64,000 nucleotides of DNA from Oleispirillum naphthae (GCA_027864655.1 JAQAZG010000001.1:248001-312000); one strand, 5' to 3'; positions 15,040-25,241 are shown, numbered from the stretch's first letter. Notes: generated by a model from the letters alone, not told the origin. A program made the numbers and translations.

Positions 15040-15149
15040 CCCAAGTTTGAGGAGGACGGCCGCCGCACATCGTGGGTCCGGCGTTTCTCTTGATTACGCC
15101 AAGTTCAACTTCCCGGCAGGATCTGTCACCGATCCTGCCGGTTTTTTTT
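15040..15149 (+). ncRNA. Candidate small RNA ending in a strong terminator
   Basis: A strong plus-strand rho-independent terminator (15113-15149) lies where no plus-strand gene is visible. The nearest protein genes on both sides are on the minus strand. Upstream of it are a short hairpin GGCGT/ACGCC (15080-15100, loop of 11) and a possible GGAC/GTCC pairing. This gives a row of stem-loops like many alphaproteobacterial sRNAs. The sequence also carries GAGGAGGA near 15050. I could not place a convincing promoter (TTGAAA at about 15003 is the best -35), so the 5' end is a guess. No clear reading frame with a good start was found. Confidence 0.4.
15113..15149 (+). terminator. Strong plus-strand rho-independent terminator
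   Basis: A perfect 11-bp stem (CCGGCAGGATC / GATCCTGCCGG) with a 7-base loop, followed by eight T on the plus strand. On the minus strand no T tract follows, so it is not a terminator for tag, whose stop codon falls inside the loop (15126-15128). Confidence 0.85.
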
Positions 15150-15698
15150 GTCCGCGGCCATCCACGGCGGCGAAAGCCGCGCGATCTCCGCAAACACCGG
15201 GCACTCCGGTGCGTGCGCGCCGGGCAAATAGCCGATACTCATCAGGAATTCGTTGACGATCTCGCCGCCGACGAAGCGGAAGCGGGACTTGAACAGTTTC
15301 ACCCAGCCGGGCAGGTCCAGCGGGTGATGCGCCGCGATCCATGCGGCGAAAGACCCCGACTCGCTCGCGATGTCGAGGACGGTCTGCGCGTTGGCGATCA
15401 CCGCGTCGATCTTCAGGCGGTTGCGGATGATCCCCACATCCGCCAGCAGGCGGGCGCGGTCTTCCGGCCCGAAGGCGGCGACGGCGGCGATGTCGAAACC
15501 GGCGAAGGCGGCTTTGAAGGCTTCGCGCTTCTTCAGCACGGTCAGCCACGAGAGTCCCGCCTGGAAGATCTCCAGACTCAGGCGCTCAAAAAGAACCCGG
15601 TCATCGGCGACGGGAAAGCCGTATTCACAATCGTGATACGGCCCGTGCCAGGGATGACCGGGTGCGATGTCGCAATACCAGTTGGCCGGGGGAGCCAC
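15126..15698 (-). CDS. tag: DNA-3-methyladenine glycosylase I
   Basis: Base-excision repair enzyme that removes 3-methyladenine. The 190-residue product starts (GTG) just before WYCDIAPGH and contains the Tag motif YHDCEYGFPVADDRVLFERL, then EIFQAGLSWLTVLKKREAF. Cys9, His22, His162 and Cys166 stand where the structural zinc ligands of E. coli Tag lie. The gene follows mce by 26 bases and is probably the last gene of the nuo-birA-coaX-rnj-mce string. Its final codons overlap the plus-strand terminator. Confidence 0.92.
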   Translation of the reverse strand: MAPPANWYCDIAPGHPWHGPYHDCEYGFPVADDRVLFERLSLEIFQAGLSWLTVLKKREAFKAAFAGFDIAAVAAFGPEDRARLLADVGIIRNRLKIDAVIANAQTVLDIASESGSFAAWIAAHHPLDLPGWVKLFKSRFRFVGGEIVNEFLMSIGYLPGAHAPECPVFAEIARLSPPWMAADKKNRQDR

Positions 15699-15724
15699 GC
15701 CCCCCGGCTCGGATGGCTTCGCGT

Positions 15725-16129
15725 TCAGTCCTTGACCTCTTCGAGCTCGACCAGAGCGCCGTTGAAATCCTTCGGGTGAAGGAAAATCACCGGGTGGTCG
15801 TGGGCGCCGATCTTCGGCGGGCCGAGGACGCGCTTGCCGGCCTTCTGCATTTCGGCAGCGGCGGCCACGACGTCGTCGGTCTCGAGGCAGATGTGGTGGA
15901 TGCCGCCGTTCGGGTTCTTCTCGAGGAAGGCCGCGATCGTGGACTTCTCACCGAAGGGGTGGATCAGCTCGATCTTGGTGTTCGGCAACTGCACGAACAC
16001 AACGCTCACGCCATGCTCCGCCAAGTCCATCTGACCGGACACGTCGGCGCCGAGCACATCGCGATACATCGCGGCGGAGGCGTCCAGATCCGGCACGGCG
16101 ATCGCCACGTGGTTCAACCTGAGTTTCAT
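15725..16129 (-). CDS. mce: Methylmalonyl-CoA epimerase
   Basis: Interconverts (S)- and (R)-methylmalonyl-CoA on the route from propionyl-CoA to succinyl-CoA. The 134-residue product is a VOC-fold (glyoxalase-like) protein: LRLNHVAIAVPDLDASAAMY at the N-terminus with a metal-ligand His, GGIHHICLETDD in the middle (His ligand) and HPKDFNGALVELEE at the end (Glu ligand). The ATG at 16129 is preceded by AGGAGA at good spacing; a GTG two codons earlier is less likely. It follows rnj by 27 bases, as in many alphaproteobacteria. No methylmalonyl-CoA mutase is in the window. Confidence 0.93.
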   Translation of the reverse strand: MKLRLNHVAIAVPDLDASAAMYRDVLGADVSGQMDLAEHGVSVVFVQLPNTKIELIHPFGEKSTIAAFLEKNPNGGIHHICLETDDVVAAAAEMQKAGKRVLGPPKIGAHDHPVIFLHPKDFNGALVELEEVKD

Positions 16130-16156
16130 TTTCACTCTCCTGCGAAACTTGAAGTG

Positions 16157-17815
16157 TTATACCCTCAGAACCTGCACATAGGTGACAGGCTTCTTCCCCG
16201 TCTCGACGAACAGGACACGGCGGACGGCCCGCCTGACAGCTTCCTGAAGCGTTTCGTCGGAACGGCGCCCCCTCGCGGGCAACGCAGAAACCGCTTCGAC
16301 GGCAGCGTTCGACGCCTTGTCGGCGGCGACGTCCCCTGCCTCTAGCAACCCTGGAGCCGTTATGCGCGGTGGCGACAACATAACCCCCTTGTCATCCACC
16401 GCAATCGTCACAACGGCGCAGCCGTTATACATGATGCGCCGCCGGTTGCGAAGTATTTCCGAGTTGCGGTCGAGGAGTCTGTTGCCGTCTAAAGCTAGAC
16501 GGCCGCTTGGAACGGTTCCAACCTTTCCCGGCTCGCCCGGGGCAAGGCGCACCACCACCCCGTCGAACGGAACGATAACCTTCTGAATCCCCAAGCTTTG
16601 GGCGAGGCGGGCATGCGCCTCCATGTGGAGATTCTCGCCGTGCACGGTGACCAGAGCCTGCGGCCGCAAGAGGCGGTAGAAGGTTTCCAGTTCTTCCCGC
16701 GCCGGATGACCGGAAACGTGAATGTCCGGGAAATCCCGCACCGTCACCACCTCGACTCCGATCCCGGCGAGGCGATTCTGAACGTCGAGAACCGCGCGTT
16801 CGTTGCCCGGAATGACGCGGGAGGAAAAGATCACCGTGTCCCCCTCCCCCAGCCTGACGTTGGGGTGGGTGGCCCCCGAGATGCGCGCCAGCGCGGCGCG
16901 CGGCTCCCCCTGCGAGCCGGTGGCGATGAACAGGATACGGTCGTCGGGGATGTAGCCCGCGTCGGCTTCCGCAACCAGGGGGCCGATATCCAGCGGCTGG
17001 CCGATCGTCTCGCACGCCTCCACCACGCGGTGCAGCGAGCGTCCGAGCAGGCAGACGTCGCGCCCCGCGGCGCGCGCCGCCTTGGCGATGCTTTCCACCC
17101 GCGCCGCGTTGCTGGCGAAGCAGCCAACCGCGACGCGGCCCTTGCACTTGGCGATCTCGCGCGTCAACGCGATGCGCACGTCCGCCTCGGAGCCGGAATG
17201 CCCTTCCACCTGCGCGTTGGTGGAATCCCCCACCACCGCCAGCACCCCGGCGTCGCCGATGGCGCCCAGCGTCTCTTCCGCCACCGCGTGGCCGAGCAGC
17301 GGGTCCGGATCGAGCTTCCAGTCGCCGGAGTGCACCACGTCGCCGTAGGGAGTCTTGATCAGGAGCGCGCTCGGCTCGGGGATGGAATGGGTGAGCGCGA
17401 CGAAGCGGATGTCGAACGGCCCGCAGGTGCAGGAGCCGCCCACCGGCACGGTCACCACCGGCGGGTCCAGCTCCGCCTCCTTGAGCTTGCCGTCCAGCAT
17501 CGCCAGGGTGAACGGCGTGGCGTAGATCGGGCAGTCCAGCGACGGCCAGAGGTGCCCCACCGCGCCGATGTGGTCCTCGTGCGCGTGGGTGAGCACCAGG
17601 CCGCACACCGACTCCTTGCGCTCGGCGAGGAAGCTGGGGTCGGCCATCAGGACATCGACGCCCGGCGTCGCGTCGTCGTGGAAGGAGATGCCGCAGTCCA
17701 CCACCAGCCACTGGCCGTCGCAGCCGTAGGCATAGAGATTCATCCCGATTTCGCCGACGCCGCCGAGCGGCACGAGAACCAGTCCTTCTTCCGGATCGTG
17801 GGTCGCCCAGGTCAT
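16157..17815 (-). CDS. rnj: Ribonuclease J
   Basis: Endo- and 5'-exoribonuclease of the beta-CASP metallo-beta-lactamase family, acting in rRNA and mRNA maturation. The 552-residue product has the zinc motif THAHEDH at about residues 76-82, a later HSGDWKLDPDPL stretch, the beta-CASP insert with GDSTNAQVEGHSGSE, and the C-terminal SGHPAREEL and VHGE motifs. The ATG at 17815 overlaps the coaX stop as ATGA, which fixes the start; the longer open frame upstream is a shadow of coaX. Confidence 0.95.
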   Translation of the reverse strand: MTWATHDPEEGLVLVPLGGVGEIGMNLYAYGCDGQWLVVDCGISFHDDATPGVDVLMADPSFLAERKESVCGLVLTHAHEDHIGAVGHLWPSLDCPIYATPFTLAMLDGKLKEAELDPPVVTVPVGGSCTCGPFDIRFVALTHSIPEPSALLIKTPYGDVVHSGDWKLDPDPLLGHAVAEETLGAIGDAGVLAVVGDSTNAQVEGHSGSEADVRIALTREIAKCKGRVAVGCFASNAARVESIAKAARAAGRDVCLLGRSLHRVVEACETIGQPLDIGPLVAEADAGYIPDDRILFIATGSQGEPRAALARISGATHPNVRLGEGDTVIFSSRVIPGNERAVLDVQNRLAGIGVEVVTVRDFPDIHVSGHPAREELETFYRLLRPQALVTVHGENLHMEAHARLAQSLGIQKVIVPFDGVVVRLAPGEPGKVGTVPSGRLALDGNRLLDRNSEILRNRRRIMYNGCAVVTIAVDDKGVMLSPPRITAPGLLEAGDVAADKASNAAVEAVSALPARGRRSDETLQEAVRRAVRRVLFVETGKKPVTYVQVLRV

Positions 17816-18591
17816 GCCGTCTTCCCCGCGTTGCGGCGATAGATCATTTCCAGGCCGCGCAACGTGAGGTCGGGGTCGAGATGCTGGATCACCGGAGTGT
17901 GGCGGTGGAACAGCGGCGCCAGGCCGCCGGTGGCGATCACCGTCATCGGCGCGCCGTATTCCTCCCGGATGCGCGCCACCAGGCCTTCGATCAGGCCCAC
18001 ATAGCCCCAGAACACCCCGGACTTGATCGCCGAAACGGTGGAGGTGCAGATCACCTTCTGCGGCGGCTCGATGGCGACGCGCGGCAGCTTGGCCGCCGCC
18101 ATGTGCAGCGCCTCCAGCGACAGGTTGATGCCGGGCGCGATGCAGCCGCCCGCGTAGGCGCCCTCCGCCGTCACCACGTCGAAGGTGGTGGCGGTGCCGA
18201 AGTCGAGCACGATCAGCGAGCCGCCATAGGTCTGGTACGCCGCCACCGCGTTGACGATGCGGTCGGCGCCCGCCTCTTCCGGGCTTTCCAGAAGCAGGCG
18301 GATGCCGACATCGACGTTGGCCTCGCCCACCACCAGAGGCTCCACCTGGAAATAGCGCAGGCACAGGCTCTTCAGCGAATAGACGATGCCCGGCACCACC
18401 GAGGCGATGATCGCCCCCGTGACGTCCTCGCGCTTCAGCCCTTCCAGCCCCATCAGCTGCGCCAGCCAGATGCCGAACTCGTCTGGGGTCTTGCGGGTGT
18501 CGTTGGCGGCGCGCCAACTCGCCCGCAGGCGTCCGCCGTCGTAGACCGCGAACACGATATTGGTGTTGCCGGAATCGATCGTCAGGATCAT
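17812..18591 (-). CDS. coaX: Type III pantothenate kinase
   Basis: First step of coenzyme A synthesis: phosphorylates pantothenate, in the ASKHA fold. The 259-residue product starts MILTIDSGNTNIVFAVY (phosphate-binding Asp and GNT), has LVVGEANVDVG, a DRIVNAVAAY stretch holding the catalytic Asp, VLDFGTATTFDVV and ATGGLAPLF. Length is typical. It sits between birA and rnj, with 43 bases to birA and a 4-base overlap with rnj, in the conserved nuo-birA-coaX-rnj order. Confidence 0.95.
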   Translation of the reverse strand: MILTIDSGNTNIVFAVYDGGRLRASWRAANDTRKTPDEFGIWLAQLMGLEGLKREDVTGAIIASVVPGIVYSLKSLCLRYFQVEPLVVGEANVDVGIRLLLESPEEAGADRIVNAVAAYQTYGGSLIVLDFGTATTFDVVTAEGAYAGGCIAPGINLSLEALHMAAAKLPRVAIEPPQKVICTSTVSAIKSGVFWGYVGLIEGLVARIREEYGAPMTVIATGGLAPLFHRHTPVIQHLDPDLTLRGLEMIYRRNAGKTA

Positions 18592-18634
18592 TTCGGTGTC
18601 GCTCCCGCCCCTTTTGTGCGGCGCGGACCCTGGC

Positions 18635-19393
18635 TCAGCCGAAGAAAACGTCCCCGGCGTGGATCACGCGCTCGCCCTCCGGCAGCCCGGATAGCACCAG
18701 ACCGCCGTCGCCGTCCAGGTTTTCGAACACGCCTTTGACGGTTTCTCCCGGCAGGCGCACCGTGATCGCCTGTCCCACGCCGCGCGCGCGGGCGAGCCAG
18801 GCGGCGCGCAGCGGGGCGAACCCCTCCGCCCGCCAATGCGCAAGCCAGGCGGAAAACCGCGCGAGAAACGCGGCCAGAACCGCCTCGCGGGAGACCTCCG
18901 CCCCCTCGCGGGCGAGCGAGGACGCGGGATAGAGCGTCCCTTCGCCCGGCTGCCAGGCGATGTTGACGCCGACGCCGACCACCACCGCGGGCGGCAGAGC
19001 GCCCTTCGGCAGGCAGCCTTCCAGCAGGATGCCGGAGATCTTGCCGTGCGCGCCGAGAAGGTCGTTCGGCCATTTGCACGTCACCGGCACCGCGGGCGCC
19101 ACCTCGGCGACCGCCTCGGCAAGCGCCACCGCGGTGAGGAAACTCAGTTGCCCGGCCTCGGCCAGGCCGCACTCCGGCCGCACGATCAGCGAAAACAGAA
19201 GATTGCCGCCGCCGCTTTCCCACACCCGGTCCTGGCGGCCGCGGCCCTCGGTCTGCGCGTCGGCCCAGACCACCGCGCCTTCCGGCTCGCCCGCATCGGC
19301 AAGCAGGCGCGCTTCGCGATTGGTGCTGCCCACCGTGCCGCGGCGGAAGAGCCGCCAGCCCGCGGGCAGCGCCACGGTGTGGCTGTTCTCCAC
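18635..19393 (-). CDS. birA: Biotin--[acetyl-CoA-carboxylase] ligase
   Basis: Activates biotin to biotinyl-AMP and attaches it to carrier proteins of biotin-dependent carboxylases. The product of about 252 residues has the catalytic motif GRGRQDRVWES, NLLFSLIVRP, CKWPNDLL with the key lysine, and VVVGVGVNI. There is no N-terminal DNA-binding domain, so it is a pure ligase and not a repressor. The start is uncertain. GTG at 19393 begins one base after the nuoN stop and gives the conserved start before GSTNREA. An ATG at 19435 would add 14 residues inside nuoN. Confidence 0.92.
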   Translation of the reverse strand: MENSHTVALPAGWRLFRRGTVGSTNREARLLADAGEPEGAVVWADAQTEGRGRQDRVWESGGGNLLFSLIVRPECGLAEAGQLSFLTAVALAEAVAEVAPAVPVTCKWPNDLLGAHGKISGILLEGCLPKGALPPAVVVGVGVNIAWQPGEGTLYPASSLAREGAEVSREAVLAAFLARFSAWLAHWRAEGFAPLRAAWLARARGVGQAITVRLPGETVKGVFENLDGDGGLVLSGLPEGERVIHAGDVFFG

Positions 19394-19394
19394 C

Positions 19395-20843
19395 TCAGCC
19401 CCCGAACAGCGCCTTGGCCGCGGTGTCCGCCGCAAGCACGATCTGCGGCAGCGGGAAGAGGAAGAACACCGCGACGAACACGCTGGCGATGCCCAGCACC
19501 AGCCGCGCCTGCGCGGTCATCGGCTCGAACTGGTCGCCCGCCTCGTCGAAGTAGATGATCTTGACGATGCGCAGGTAGTAGAACGCCGCCACCACGCTGG
19601 TCAGCACGCCGACCACCGCGAGCGGGATCAGCCCCGCATCCACCGCCGCCTTGAAGATGAAGAACTTCCCGAAGAAGCCGGCGAACGGCGGAATCCCCGC
19701 CATGGAGAACATCATCACCGCCAGCGCCGCCGCCATCACCGGGCGGTTTTTCGACAGGCCGGAGAGGTCGTTGATCCCTTCCACCAGGCGGCCGTTGGCG
19801 CGCATCGAGAGGATCACCGCGAAGGTGCCGACGTTCATGAACAGGTAGATGGTCATGTAGACCAGCACCCCGCCGATGCCCTCGGCGCTGCCCACCGCGA
19901 GGCCGACCAGGGCATAGCCGACGTGGCCGATGGAGCTGTAGGCCATCAGGCGCTTGATGTTGGTCTGGACGATCGCGGCGAAGCCGCCGAGCATCATCGA
20001 GGCCACCGAGATCGCCACGATCACCTGCTGCCACTGCGCCAGGAGGTCGCCGAACGGCGCGGACATCACCCGCAGGAACAGGGCGAGCGCCGCCACCTTG
20101 GGCGCCACCGAGAAGAACGCGGTGACCGGGGTCGGCGCGCCCTCGTAGACGTCGGGCGTCCACATGTGGAACGGCACCGCCGAGACCTTGAAGGCGAGCG
20201 CGCAGATGATGAACACCAGGCCGACGACGACGCCGGGGGAGACCGTCTCCGCCCCTTCGAACCCCTGCGCCAGGGAGTCGAAGTTGGTGGTGCCGGTGAA
20301 GCCGTAGATCAGCGACGCGCCGTAGAGGAAGAGGCCGGAGGCGAGCGCGCCCAAGACGAAATACTTCAGTCCCGCCTCGGTGGAGCGCGTGGCGTCGCGC
20401 TGATAGGCGGCGATCAGGTAGAGCGCCAGGCTTTGGGTTTCCAGTCCCATGTAGAGGGAGAGGAAGTCGTTGGCGCTGATCATCGCGCACATGCCGAGCA
20501 CCGCGAACACCACCAGAACCGGAAACTCGAAGCGCGCCGCGTTCTCCTGCTCCATCCACTTGAGCGCGAGGATGAGCGTCGCCGCCGAAGCGCCGAACAC
20601 CATCAGCTTGGCGAACACCGCGAACGCGTCGGTGATGAACAGGCCGTTGAAGGTGACCTGGCGCGGCCCGCCGAACGTCAGCGCCAGCACCGCGGCGGCG
20701 GCGAAGGCCGCAAGCGCCAGATGGCCGACCTGCCGCGTCGCGTCGCGTTTGCGGAACACGCCGAGCATCAGGAGCGCCATGCCCGCCAAGGCGAGGAATA
20801 TCTCGGGGAGAGCCGGGATCAGGTTCGGAAGTTCACTCATCAT
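19395..20843 (-). CDS. nuoN: NADH-quinone oxidoreductase subunit N
   Basis: One of three antiporter-like proton-pumping subunits of complex I. The product of about 482 residues is a multi-pass membrane protein with the family stretches [42 protein letters not shown], and [13 protein letters not shown] near the end. Two tandem ATG codons (20843 and 20840) follow GAGGAGAGG. The second has better spacing, so the true product may be one residue shorter. It closes the nuo cluster and is followed directly by birA. Confidence 0.96.
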   Translation of the reverse strand: MMSELPNLIPALPEIFLALAGMALLMLGVFRKRDATRQVGHLALAAFAAAAVLALTFGGPRQVTFNGLFITDAFAVFAKLMVFGASAATLILALKWMEQENAARFEFPVLVVFAVLGMCAMISANDFLSLYMGLETQSLALYLIAAYQRDATRSTEAGLKYFVLGALASGLFLYGASLIYGFTGTTNFDSLAQGFEGAETVSPGVVVGLVFIICALAFKVSAVPFHMWTPDVYEGAPTPVTAFFSVAPKVAALALFLRVMSAPFGDLLAQWQQVIVAISVASMMLGGFAAIVQTNIKRLMAYSSIGHVGYALVGLAVGSAEGIGGVLVYMTIYLFMNVGTFAVILSMRANGRLVEGINDLSGLSKNRPVMAAALAVMMFSMAGIPPFAGFFGKFFIFKAAVDAGLIPLAVVGVLTSVVAAFYYLRIVKIIYFDEAGDQFEPMTAQARLVLGIASVFVAVFFLFPLPQIVLAADTAAKALFGG

Positions 20844-20856
20844 CCTCTCCTCGCCC

Positions 20857-22377
20857 TCAGTTCAGCGCCAGGAGCGCCGGCGCGGTCTCGGCGGCGGCGC
20901 GCGCGGTCTCGAAATTGGCGATCAGGTTATCGACGGATGCCGACATCATGTCCAGGAACGGCATGGGATAGATTCCCATCCACAGCACCACGACGACGAG
21001 CGGCGCGAACATCAGGACCTCGCGCCCGCTCATGTCGGGCAGCGCCTTGAGGTCTTCCTTCTCCAGCTTGCCGAAGATGATGCGGCGGTAGAGGTAGAGC
21101 ATGTAGCACGCCCCGAGCACCAGGCCGGTGGACATCAGCGCGGCGACCGGAGTGTTGACCTGGAACGCGCCGAGGATGACCAGAAGCTCGCCGACGAAGC
21201 CCGAGGTGCCGGGCAGGCCGACCGAGGCCATCATGAACAGCATGAATACCAGCGCGTACTTCGGCATGCGGTGCAACAGGCCGCCGTAGCGCGCGATCTC
21301 GCGGGTATGCAGGCGGTCGTAGACCACCCCGACGCAGAGGAACAGCGCGCCCGCGACGATGCCGTGGGAGAGCATCTGGTAGAGCGCGCCGGTGACGCCC
21401 TGGGTGGTCATGGTGAAGATGCCGATGGTGACGAAGCCCATGTGCGCGACCGAGGAATACGCGATCAGCTTCTTCATGTCCTCCTGCACCAGGGCGACCA
21501 GCGAAGTGTAGATCACCGCCACCACCGAGAGGCCGTAGATCAGCGGCGTGAACTCGGCGGCCGCCTGCGGCAGCATCGGCACCGAAAAGCGCACGAAGCC
21601 GTAGGCGCCCATTTTCAGCAGCACGCCCGCCAGGATCACCGAGCCCGCGGTCGGCGCCTCCACGTGCGCATCCGGCAGCCAGGTGTGGACCGGCCACATC
21701 GGCACCTTGACCGCGAAGGAGGCGAGCATGGCGAGGAACAGCCACATCTGCAGCCCCGGCGCGAAGTGGTGGGCGAGGAGCGCCGGAATGTCGGTGGTGC
21801 CCGCATCCATGAACATGGCGAGAAGCGCCACCAGCATCAGCACCGAACCGGCCAGGGTGTAGAGGAAGAACTTGAACGCCGCATAGACGCGCCGCGAGCC
21901 GCCCCAGACGCCGATGAGAATGAACATCGGCACCAGCACGCCCTCGAAGAACACGTAGAACAGCACGAAATCGAGCGCGCAGAACATCCCGACCATCATC
22001 GTTTCGAGGATCAGGAAGGCGATCATGTATTCCTTCACCCGCGTCTTGATCGACTCCCAGCTCGCCAGGATGCAGATCGGGGTGAGGAAGGTGGACAGCA
22101 GCACGAACAGCACGGAAAGCCCGTCCACGCCCATGTGGTAGGAGATGCCGGTGCCGGGCAGCCAGTCGTTCTGTTCGGCGAACTGGAACTCCGCGGTGCC
22201 GTTCTCGAAGCCGAACCACAGGAACAGCGACATCACGAAGGTCGCCCCCGCGGTGAGCAGCGCGACGTTACGGGCGTTGCGGGTGACGATCTCCTCGTCG
22301 CCGCGGATCATCAGGATGAAGACCACCCCCACCAAGGGCAGGAAGGTGATGATGCTCAAAAGGGGCCACTCGTTCAT
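20857..22377 (-). CDS. nuoM: NADH-quinone oxidoreductase subunit M
   Basis: Antiporter-like proton-channel subunit of complex I, 506 residues, about 14 membrane segments. It shows the ND4 hallmarks: the loop with [39 protein letters not shown], a key lysine in [16 protein letters not shown], and [11 protein letters not shown]. It lies 4 bases after nuoL and 13 bases before nuoN. Confidence 0.97.
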   Translation of the reverse strand: MNEWPLLSIITFLPLVGVVFILMIRGDEEIVTRNARNVALLTAGATFVMSLFLWFGFENGTAEFQFAEQNDWLPGTGISYHMGVDGLSVLFVLLSTFLTPICILASWESIKTRVKEYMIAFLILETMMVGMFCALDFVLFYVFFEGVLVPMFILIGVWGGSRRVYAAFKFFLYTLAGSVLMLVALLAMFMDAGTTDIPALLAHHFAPGLQMWLFLAMLASFAVKVPMWPVHTWLPDAHVEAPTAGSVILAGVLLKMGAYGFVRFSVPMLPQAAAEFTPLIYGLSVVAVIYTSLVALVQEDMKKLIAYSSVAHMGFVTIGIFTMTTQGVTGALYQMLSHGIVAGALFLCVGVVYDRLHTREIARYGGLLHRMPKYALVFMLFMMASVGLPGTSGFVGELLVILGAFQVNTPVAALMSTGLVLGACYMLYLYRRIIFGKLEKEDLKALPDMSGREVLMFAPLVVVVLWMGIYPMPFLDMMSASVDNLIANFETARAAAETAPALLALN

Positions 22378-22381
22378 CGCC

Positions 22382-24310
22382 TCAACCTTCCATTCCGATG
22401 ACGTAGGCCGTCACGAACACCGCCAGCCCGATGATCATGGCGAACGCGTAGTGATAGACGTAGCCGCTCTGCAGCCTTGCCGTGCGCCGCGCCACCTGCC
22501 GCGCCGCCCAGGACACGCCATCCGGCCCCAGGCGGTCGATGATGCCGACGTCGCCCTGCTTCCACAGGATGCGGCCGAGCGCGAAGGCGGGCCGGATGAA
22601 CAGGGCCTCGTAGGCTTCGTCGAAGTACCATTTGTTGAGCAGCAGCCGGTAGACCCCCGGCAGCATCGCTGCCAGACGCCCCGGCCAGGCGGGCCGCGCC
22701 ATGTAGAAGGCATAGGCGACGCCGATTCCGACGAGCGCGATGACCACGGGCAGAAGCTTCACCGCCTCGCCCACGTGATGCGCCGCCTCGATCGGATCGG
22801 GGCCGACCACCGCGAGCGCCGCCTTCCAGAAGTGCATCCGGTCCTCGCCGACGAAGGCGTCGTAGCCCGCCATGCCCGCGAACACCGCGCCGACCGCCAG
22901 CAGGCCGAGCGGGATCAGCATCACCAGCGGCGACTCGTGGATGTGCGCCATCACCTTCTCGTCGGCGCGCGGCGCGCCGTGGAAGGTCATGAACAGCAGC
23001 CGCCAGGAGTAGAAGGCGGTGAGCAGCGCGGCGGCCGCGCCCATCCAGAAGGCATACTGCCCGATCGCCGAGTGCGCGCCCCAGGCGGCCTCGAGGATCA
23101 TGTCCTTGGAATAGTACCCGGCGAACACCGGCAGACCGGCGAGCGACAGGGAGCCGATCCACATGATCGCGTAGGTGACCTTGATGTTCTTCCAGATGCC
23201 GCCCATGCGCCGCATGTCCTGCTCGTCGGACATCGCGTGGATCACCGAGCCCGCGCCGAGGAAGAGCATCGCCTTGAAGAAGGCATGGGTCATCAGATGG
23301 AAGATCGCCGCCGGATACGCCCCGACGCCGAGGGCGAAGAACATGTAGCCCAACTGCGAGCAGGTGGAATACGCGATCACCTTCTTGATGTCGTTCTGCG
23401 TGCAGGCGACGGTGGCGGCGAAGATCGCGGTGGTCGCGCCGATGAAGGCCACCGTGGAAAGCGCCGCCTCGCTCAGTTCGAACAGCGGCGACATCCGCGC
23501 CACCATGAACACGCCCGCCGTCACCATGGTGGCGGCATGGATCAGCGCGGAGACCGGGGTCGGGCCTTCCATCGCATCCGGCAGCCAGGTGTGCAAGCCG
23601 ATCTGCGCCGATTTGCCCATCGCGCCGAGGAAGAGCAGCAGGCACAGCGTGGTGATCAGCGGCAGATCCATGCCGAAGAGGTGCAGGCTCTGCCCCGCCA
23701 TCGCCGGCGCGGCGGCGAAGATGGTGTCGAGGTGGGCGGAATCGAAGGAGAGGTAGATCCCGGCGATGCCGAGCATGAAGCCGAAGTCGCCGACGCGGTT
23801 GACGACGAACGCCTTGATCGCCGCGGCGTTGGCCGAGGGCCGGTCGCTCCAGAAGCCGATCAGGAGATAGGAGGAGAGGCCCACGCCCTCCCAGCCGAAG
23901 AACATCTGCACCAGGTTGTCGGCGGTCACCAGCATCAGCATGAAGAAGGTGAACAGCGACAGGTACGACATGAAGCGCGGCACCGAGGGGTCGTGGCTCA
24001 TGTAGCCGATGGAATAGATGTGCACCAGCGCCGAGATCATCGTCACGGTGAACAGCATCACCGCGGTCAGCGTATCCACCTTGAGCGCCCAGGAGACGTT
24101 GAAGGTGCCGACGTGAATCCAGTCGAGCAGCACCACGGTGAACGGGCCGGAGCCGAAGCCGACCTTGTAGAGCAGCGGAATGCTGAGGAGGGCGGACACC
24201 GCAAGCAGCAGGCAGGTGAGGATCTGCGATCCGCGCCGCCCGAGAAACCGGCCGAACAGCCCGGCGAGGATGGCTCCCAGCAGAGGAAGAAAGACAATCG
24301 CAACGGTCAT
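22382..24310 (-). CDS. nuoL: NADH-quinone oxidoreductase subunit L
   Basis: Largest antiporter-like subunit of complex I (642 residues), the ND5 homologue, with a C-terminal lateral helix that braces the membrane arm. Motifs seen: VDTLTAVMLFTVTMISALVH, FFGWEGVGLSSYLLIGFW, GLHTWLPDAMEGPTPVSAL, DIKKVIAYSTCSQLGYMFF and AGYYSKDMI. The final part, after about residue 500, is the long amphipathic helix and the last membrane span. Gap to nuoK is 9 bases. Confidence 0.97.
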   Translation of the reverse strand: MTVAIVFLPLLGAILAGLFGRFLGRRGSQILTCLLLAVSALLSIPLLYKVGFGSGPFTVVLLDWIHVGTFNVSWALKVDTLTAVMLFTVTMISALVHIYSIGYMSHDPSVPRFMSYLSLFTFFMLMLVTADNLVQMFFGWEGVGLSSYLLIGFWSDRPSANAAAIKAFVVNRVGDFGFMLGIAGIYLSFDSAHLDTIFAAAPAMAGQSLHLFGMDLPLITTLCLLLFLGAMGKSAQIGLHTWLPDAMEGPTPVSALIHAATMVTAGVFMVARMSPLFELSEAALSTVAFIGATTAIFAATVACTQNDIKKVIAYSTCSQLGYMFFALGVGAYPAAIFHLMTHAFFKAMLFLGAGSVIHAMSDEQDMRRMGGIWKNIKVTYAIMWIGSLSLAGLPVFAGYYSKDMILEAAWGAHSAIGQYAFWMGAAAALLTAFYSWRLLFMTFHGAPRADEKVMAHIHESPLVMLIPLGLLAVGAVFAGMAGYDAFVGEDRMHFWKAALAVVGPDPIEAAHHVGEAVKLLPVVIALVGIGVAYAFYMARPAWPGRLAAMLPGVYRLLLNKWYFDEAYEALFIRPAFALGRILWKQGDVGIIDRLGPDGVSWAARQVARRTARLQSGYVYHYAFAMIIGLAVFVTAYVIGMEG

Positions 24311-24319
24311 GATCTGTCC

Positions 24320-24628
24320 TCAGCCTTTCATCGCGTTGATGTCTTCGACTTCGATCGAACCGCGGTTGCGGAAGAACACCACCAGGATGGCCAGGCCGAT
24401 CGCCGCCTCCGCCGCCGCGACGGTGAGCACGAACATCACGAAGATCTGCCCCACCAGGTCGTGCAGGAAGGCGGAAAAGGCGACGAAGTTGATGTTCACC
24501 GCGAGCAGCATCAGCTCGATCGACATCAGGATGATGATGACGTTCTTGCGGTTCAGGAAGATGCCGAACACCCCCAGGGTGAAGAGGATGGCGGCGACGG
24601 TGAGGTAGTGCGTCAATCCGATGGTCAT
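24320..24628 (-). CDS. nuoK: NADH-quinone oxidoreductase subunit K
   Basis: Small membrane subunit of complex I (102 residues, three helices), the ND4L homologue. It shows [22 protein letters not shown] with the conserved membrane glutamate in IELM, and a second membrane glutamate in [12 protein letters not shown], both part of the proton path. It lies 4 bases after nuoJ. Confidence 0.97.
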   Translation of the reverse strand: MTIGLTHYLTVAAILFTLGVFGIFLNRKNVIIILMSIELMLLAVNINFVAFSAFLHDLVGQIFVMFVLTVAAAEAAIGLAILVVFFRNRGSIEVEDINAMKG

Positions 24629-24632
24629 GGCG

Positions 24633-25241
24633 TCAGACCCCCTTCCCCGTCGCGACTTTCTTCACCTCGATGCAGTCCTCCAGCGGGCGGTTCGCCTGGG
24701 TGCGCGGGTTCTGCCGCTTCACCCCGACGCGGGCGCGCAGGGTCAGCATGATCGAGCCGATCATGCCGACCAGCAGCACGATGCCCGCCAGTTGGAAGAG
24801 GTAGACGTAGTCGGTGTAGAGCACCGCGCCGATCGCCTGGGTGTTGGAAAGCTCGCCCACCGCCGGGGTGGGCGCGCCGCGCACCGCGTCGAGGTCCGGC
24901 GCCATCAGCCAGGTGCCGAACACCAGGGCGAGTTCGACGAACAGCACCAGGGCGACCACCGCGCCCACCGGCAAGATCTTGGTGAAGCCCTCGCGCAGCG
25001 TCACCGCGTGGATATCGAGCATCATCACCACGAAGAGGAAGAGCACGGCGACCGCGCCGACGTAGACGATGACCATGATCATCGCCACGAACTCCGCCCC
25101 GAGAAGGATGAACAGCCCCGCGACGTTGAAGAAGGTGAGAATGAGGAACAGCACCGAGTGCACCGGGTTCCTGGCGGTCACCACCATCGCGCCGGAGGCG
25201 ATCGCAAGCGCCGCGAAGAGGTAGAATACGAAGGCGGTCAT
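24633..25241 (-). CDS. nuoJ: NADH-quinone oxidoreductase subunit J
   Basis: Membrane subunit J (ND6 homologue) of complex I, 202 residues with five membrane helices. The conserved third helix region reads [20 protein letters not shown], and the N-terminus has [15 protein letters not shown]. The C-terminal 30 residues are polar. A gap of 112 bases separates it from nuoI, the longest gap inside this nuo cluster. Confidence 0.96.
   Translation of the reverse strand: MTAFVFYLFAALAIASGAMVVTARNPVHSVLFLILTFFNVAGLFILLGAEFVAMIMVIVYVGAVAVLFLFVVMMLDIHAVTLREGFTKILPVGAVVALVLFVELALVFGTWLMAPDLDAVRGAPTPAVGELSNTQAIGAVLYTDYVYLFQLAGIVLLVGMIGSIMLTLRARVGVKRQNPRTQANRPLEDCIEVKKVATGKGV

Noticed and set aside
22145-24751. 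Plus-strand open frame of 868 codons
   Set aside because: Antisense to nuoL and nuoM. The Asp/His/Arg-rich translation is typical of the frame opposite membrane proteins.
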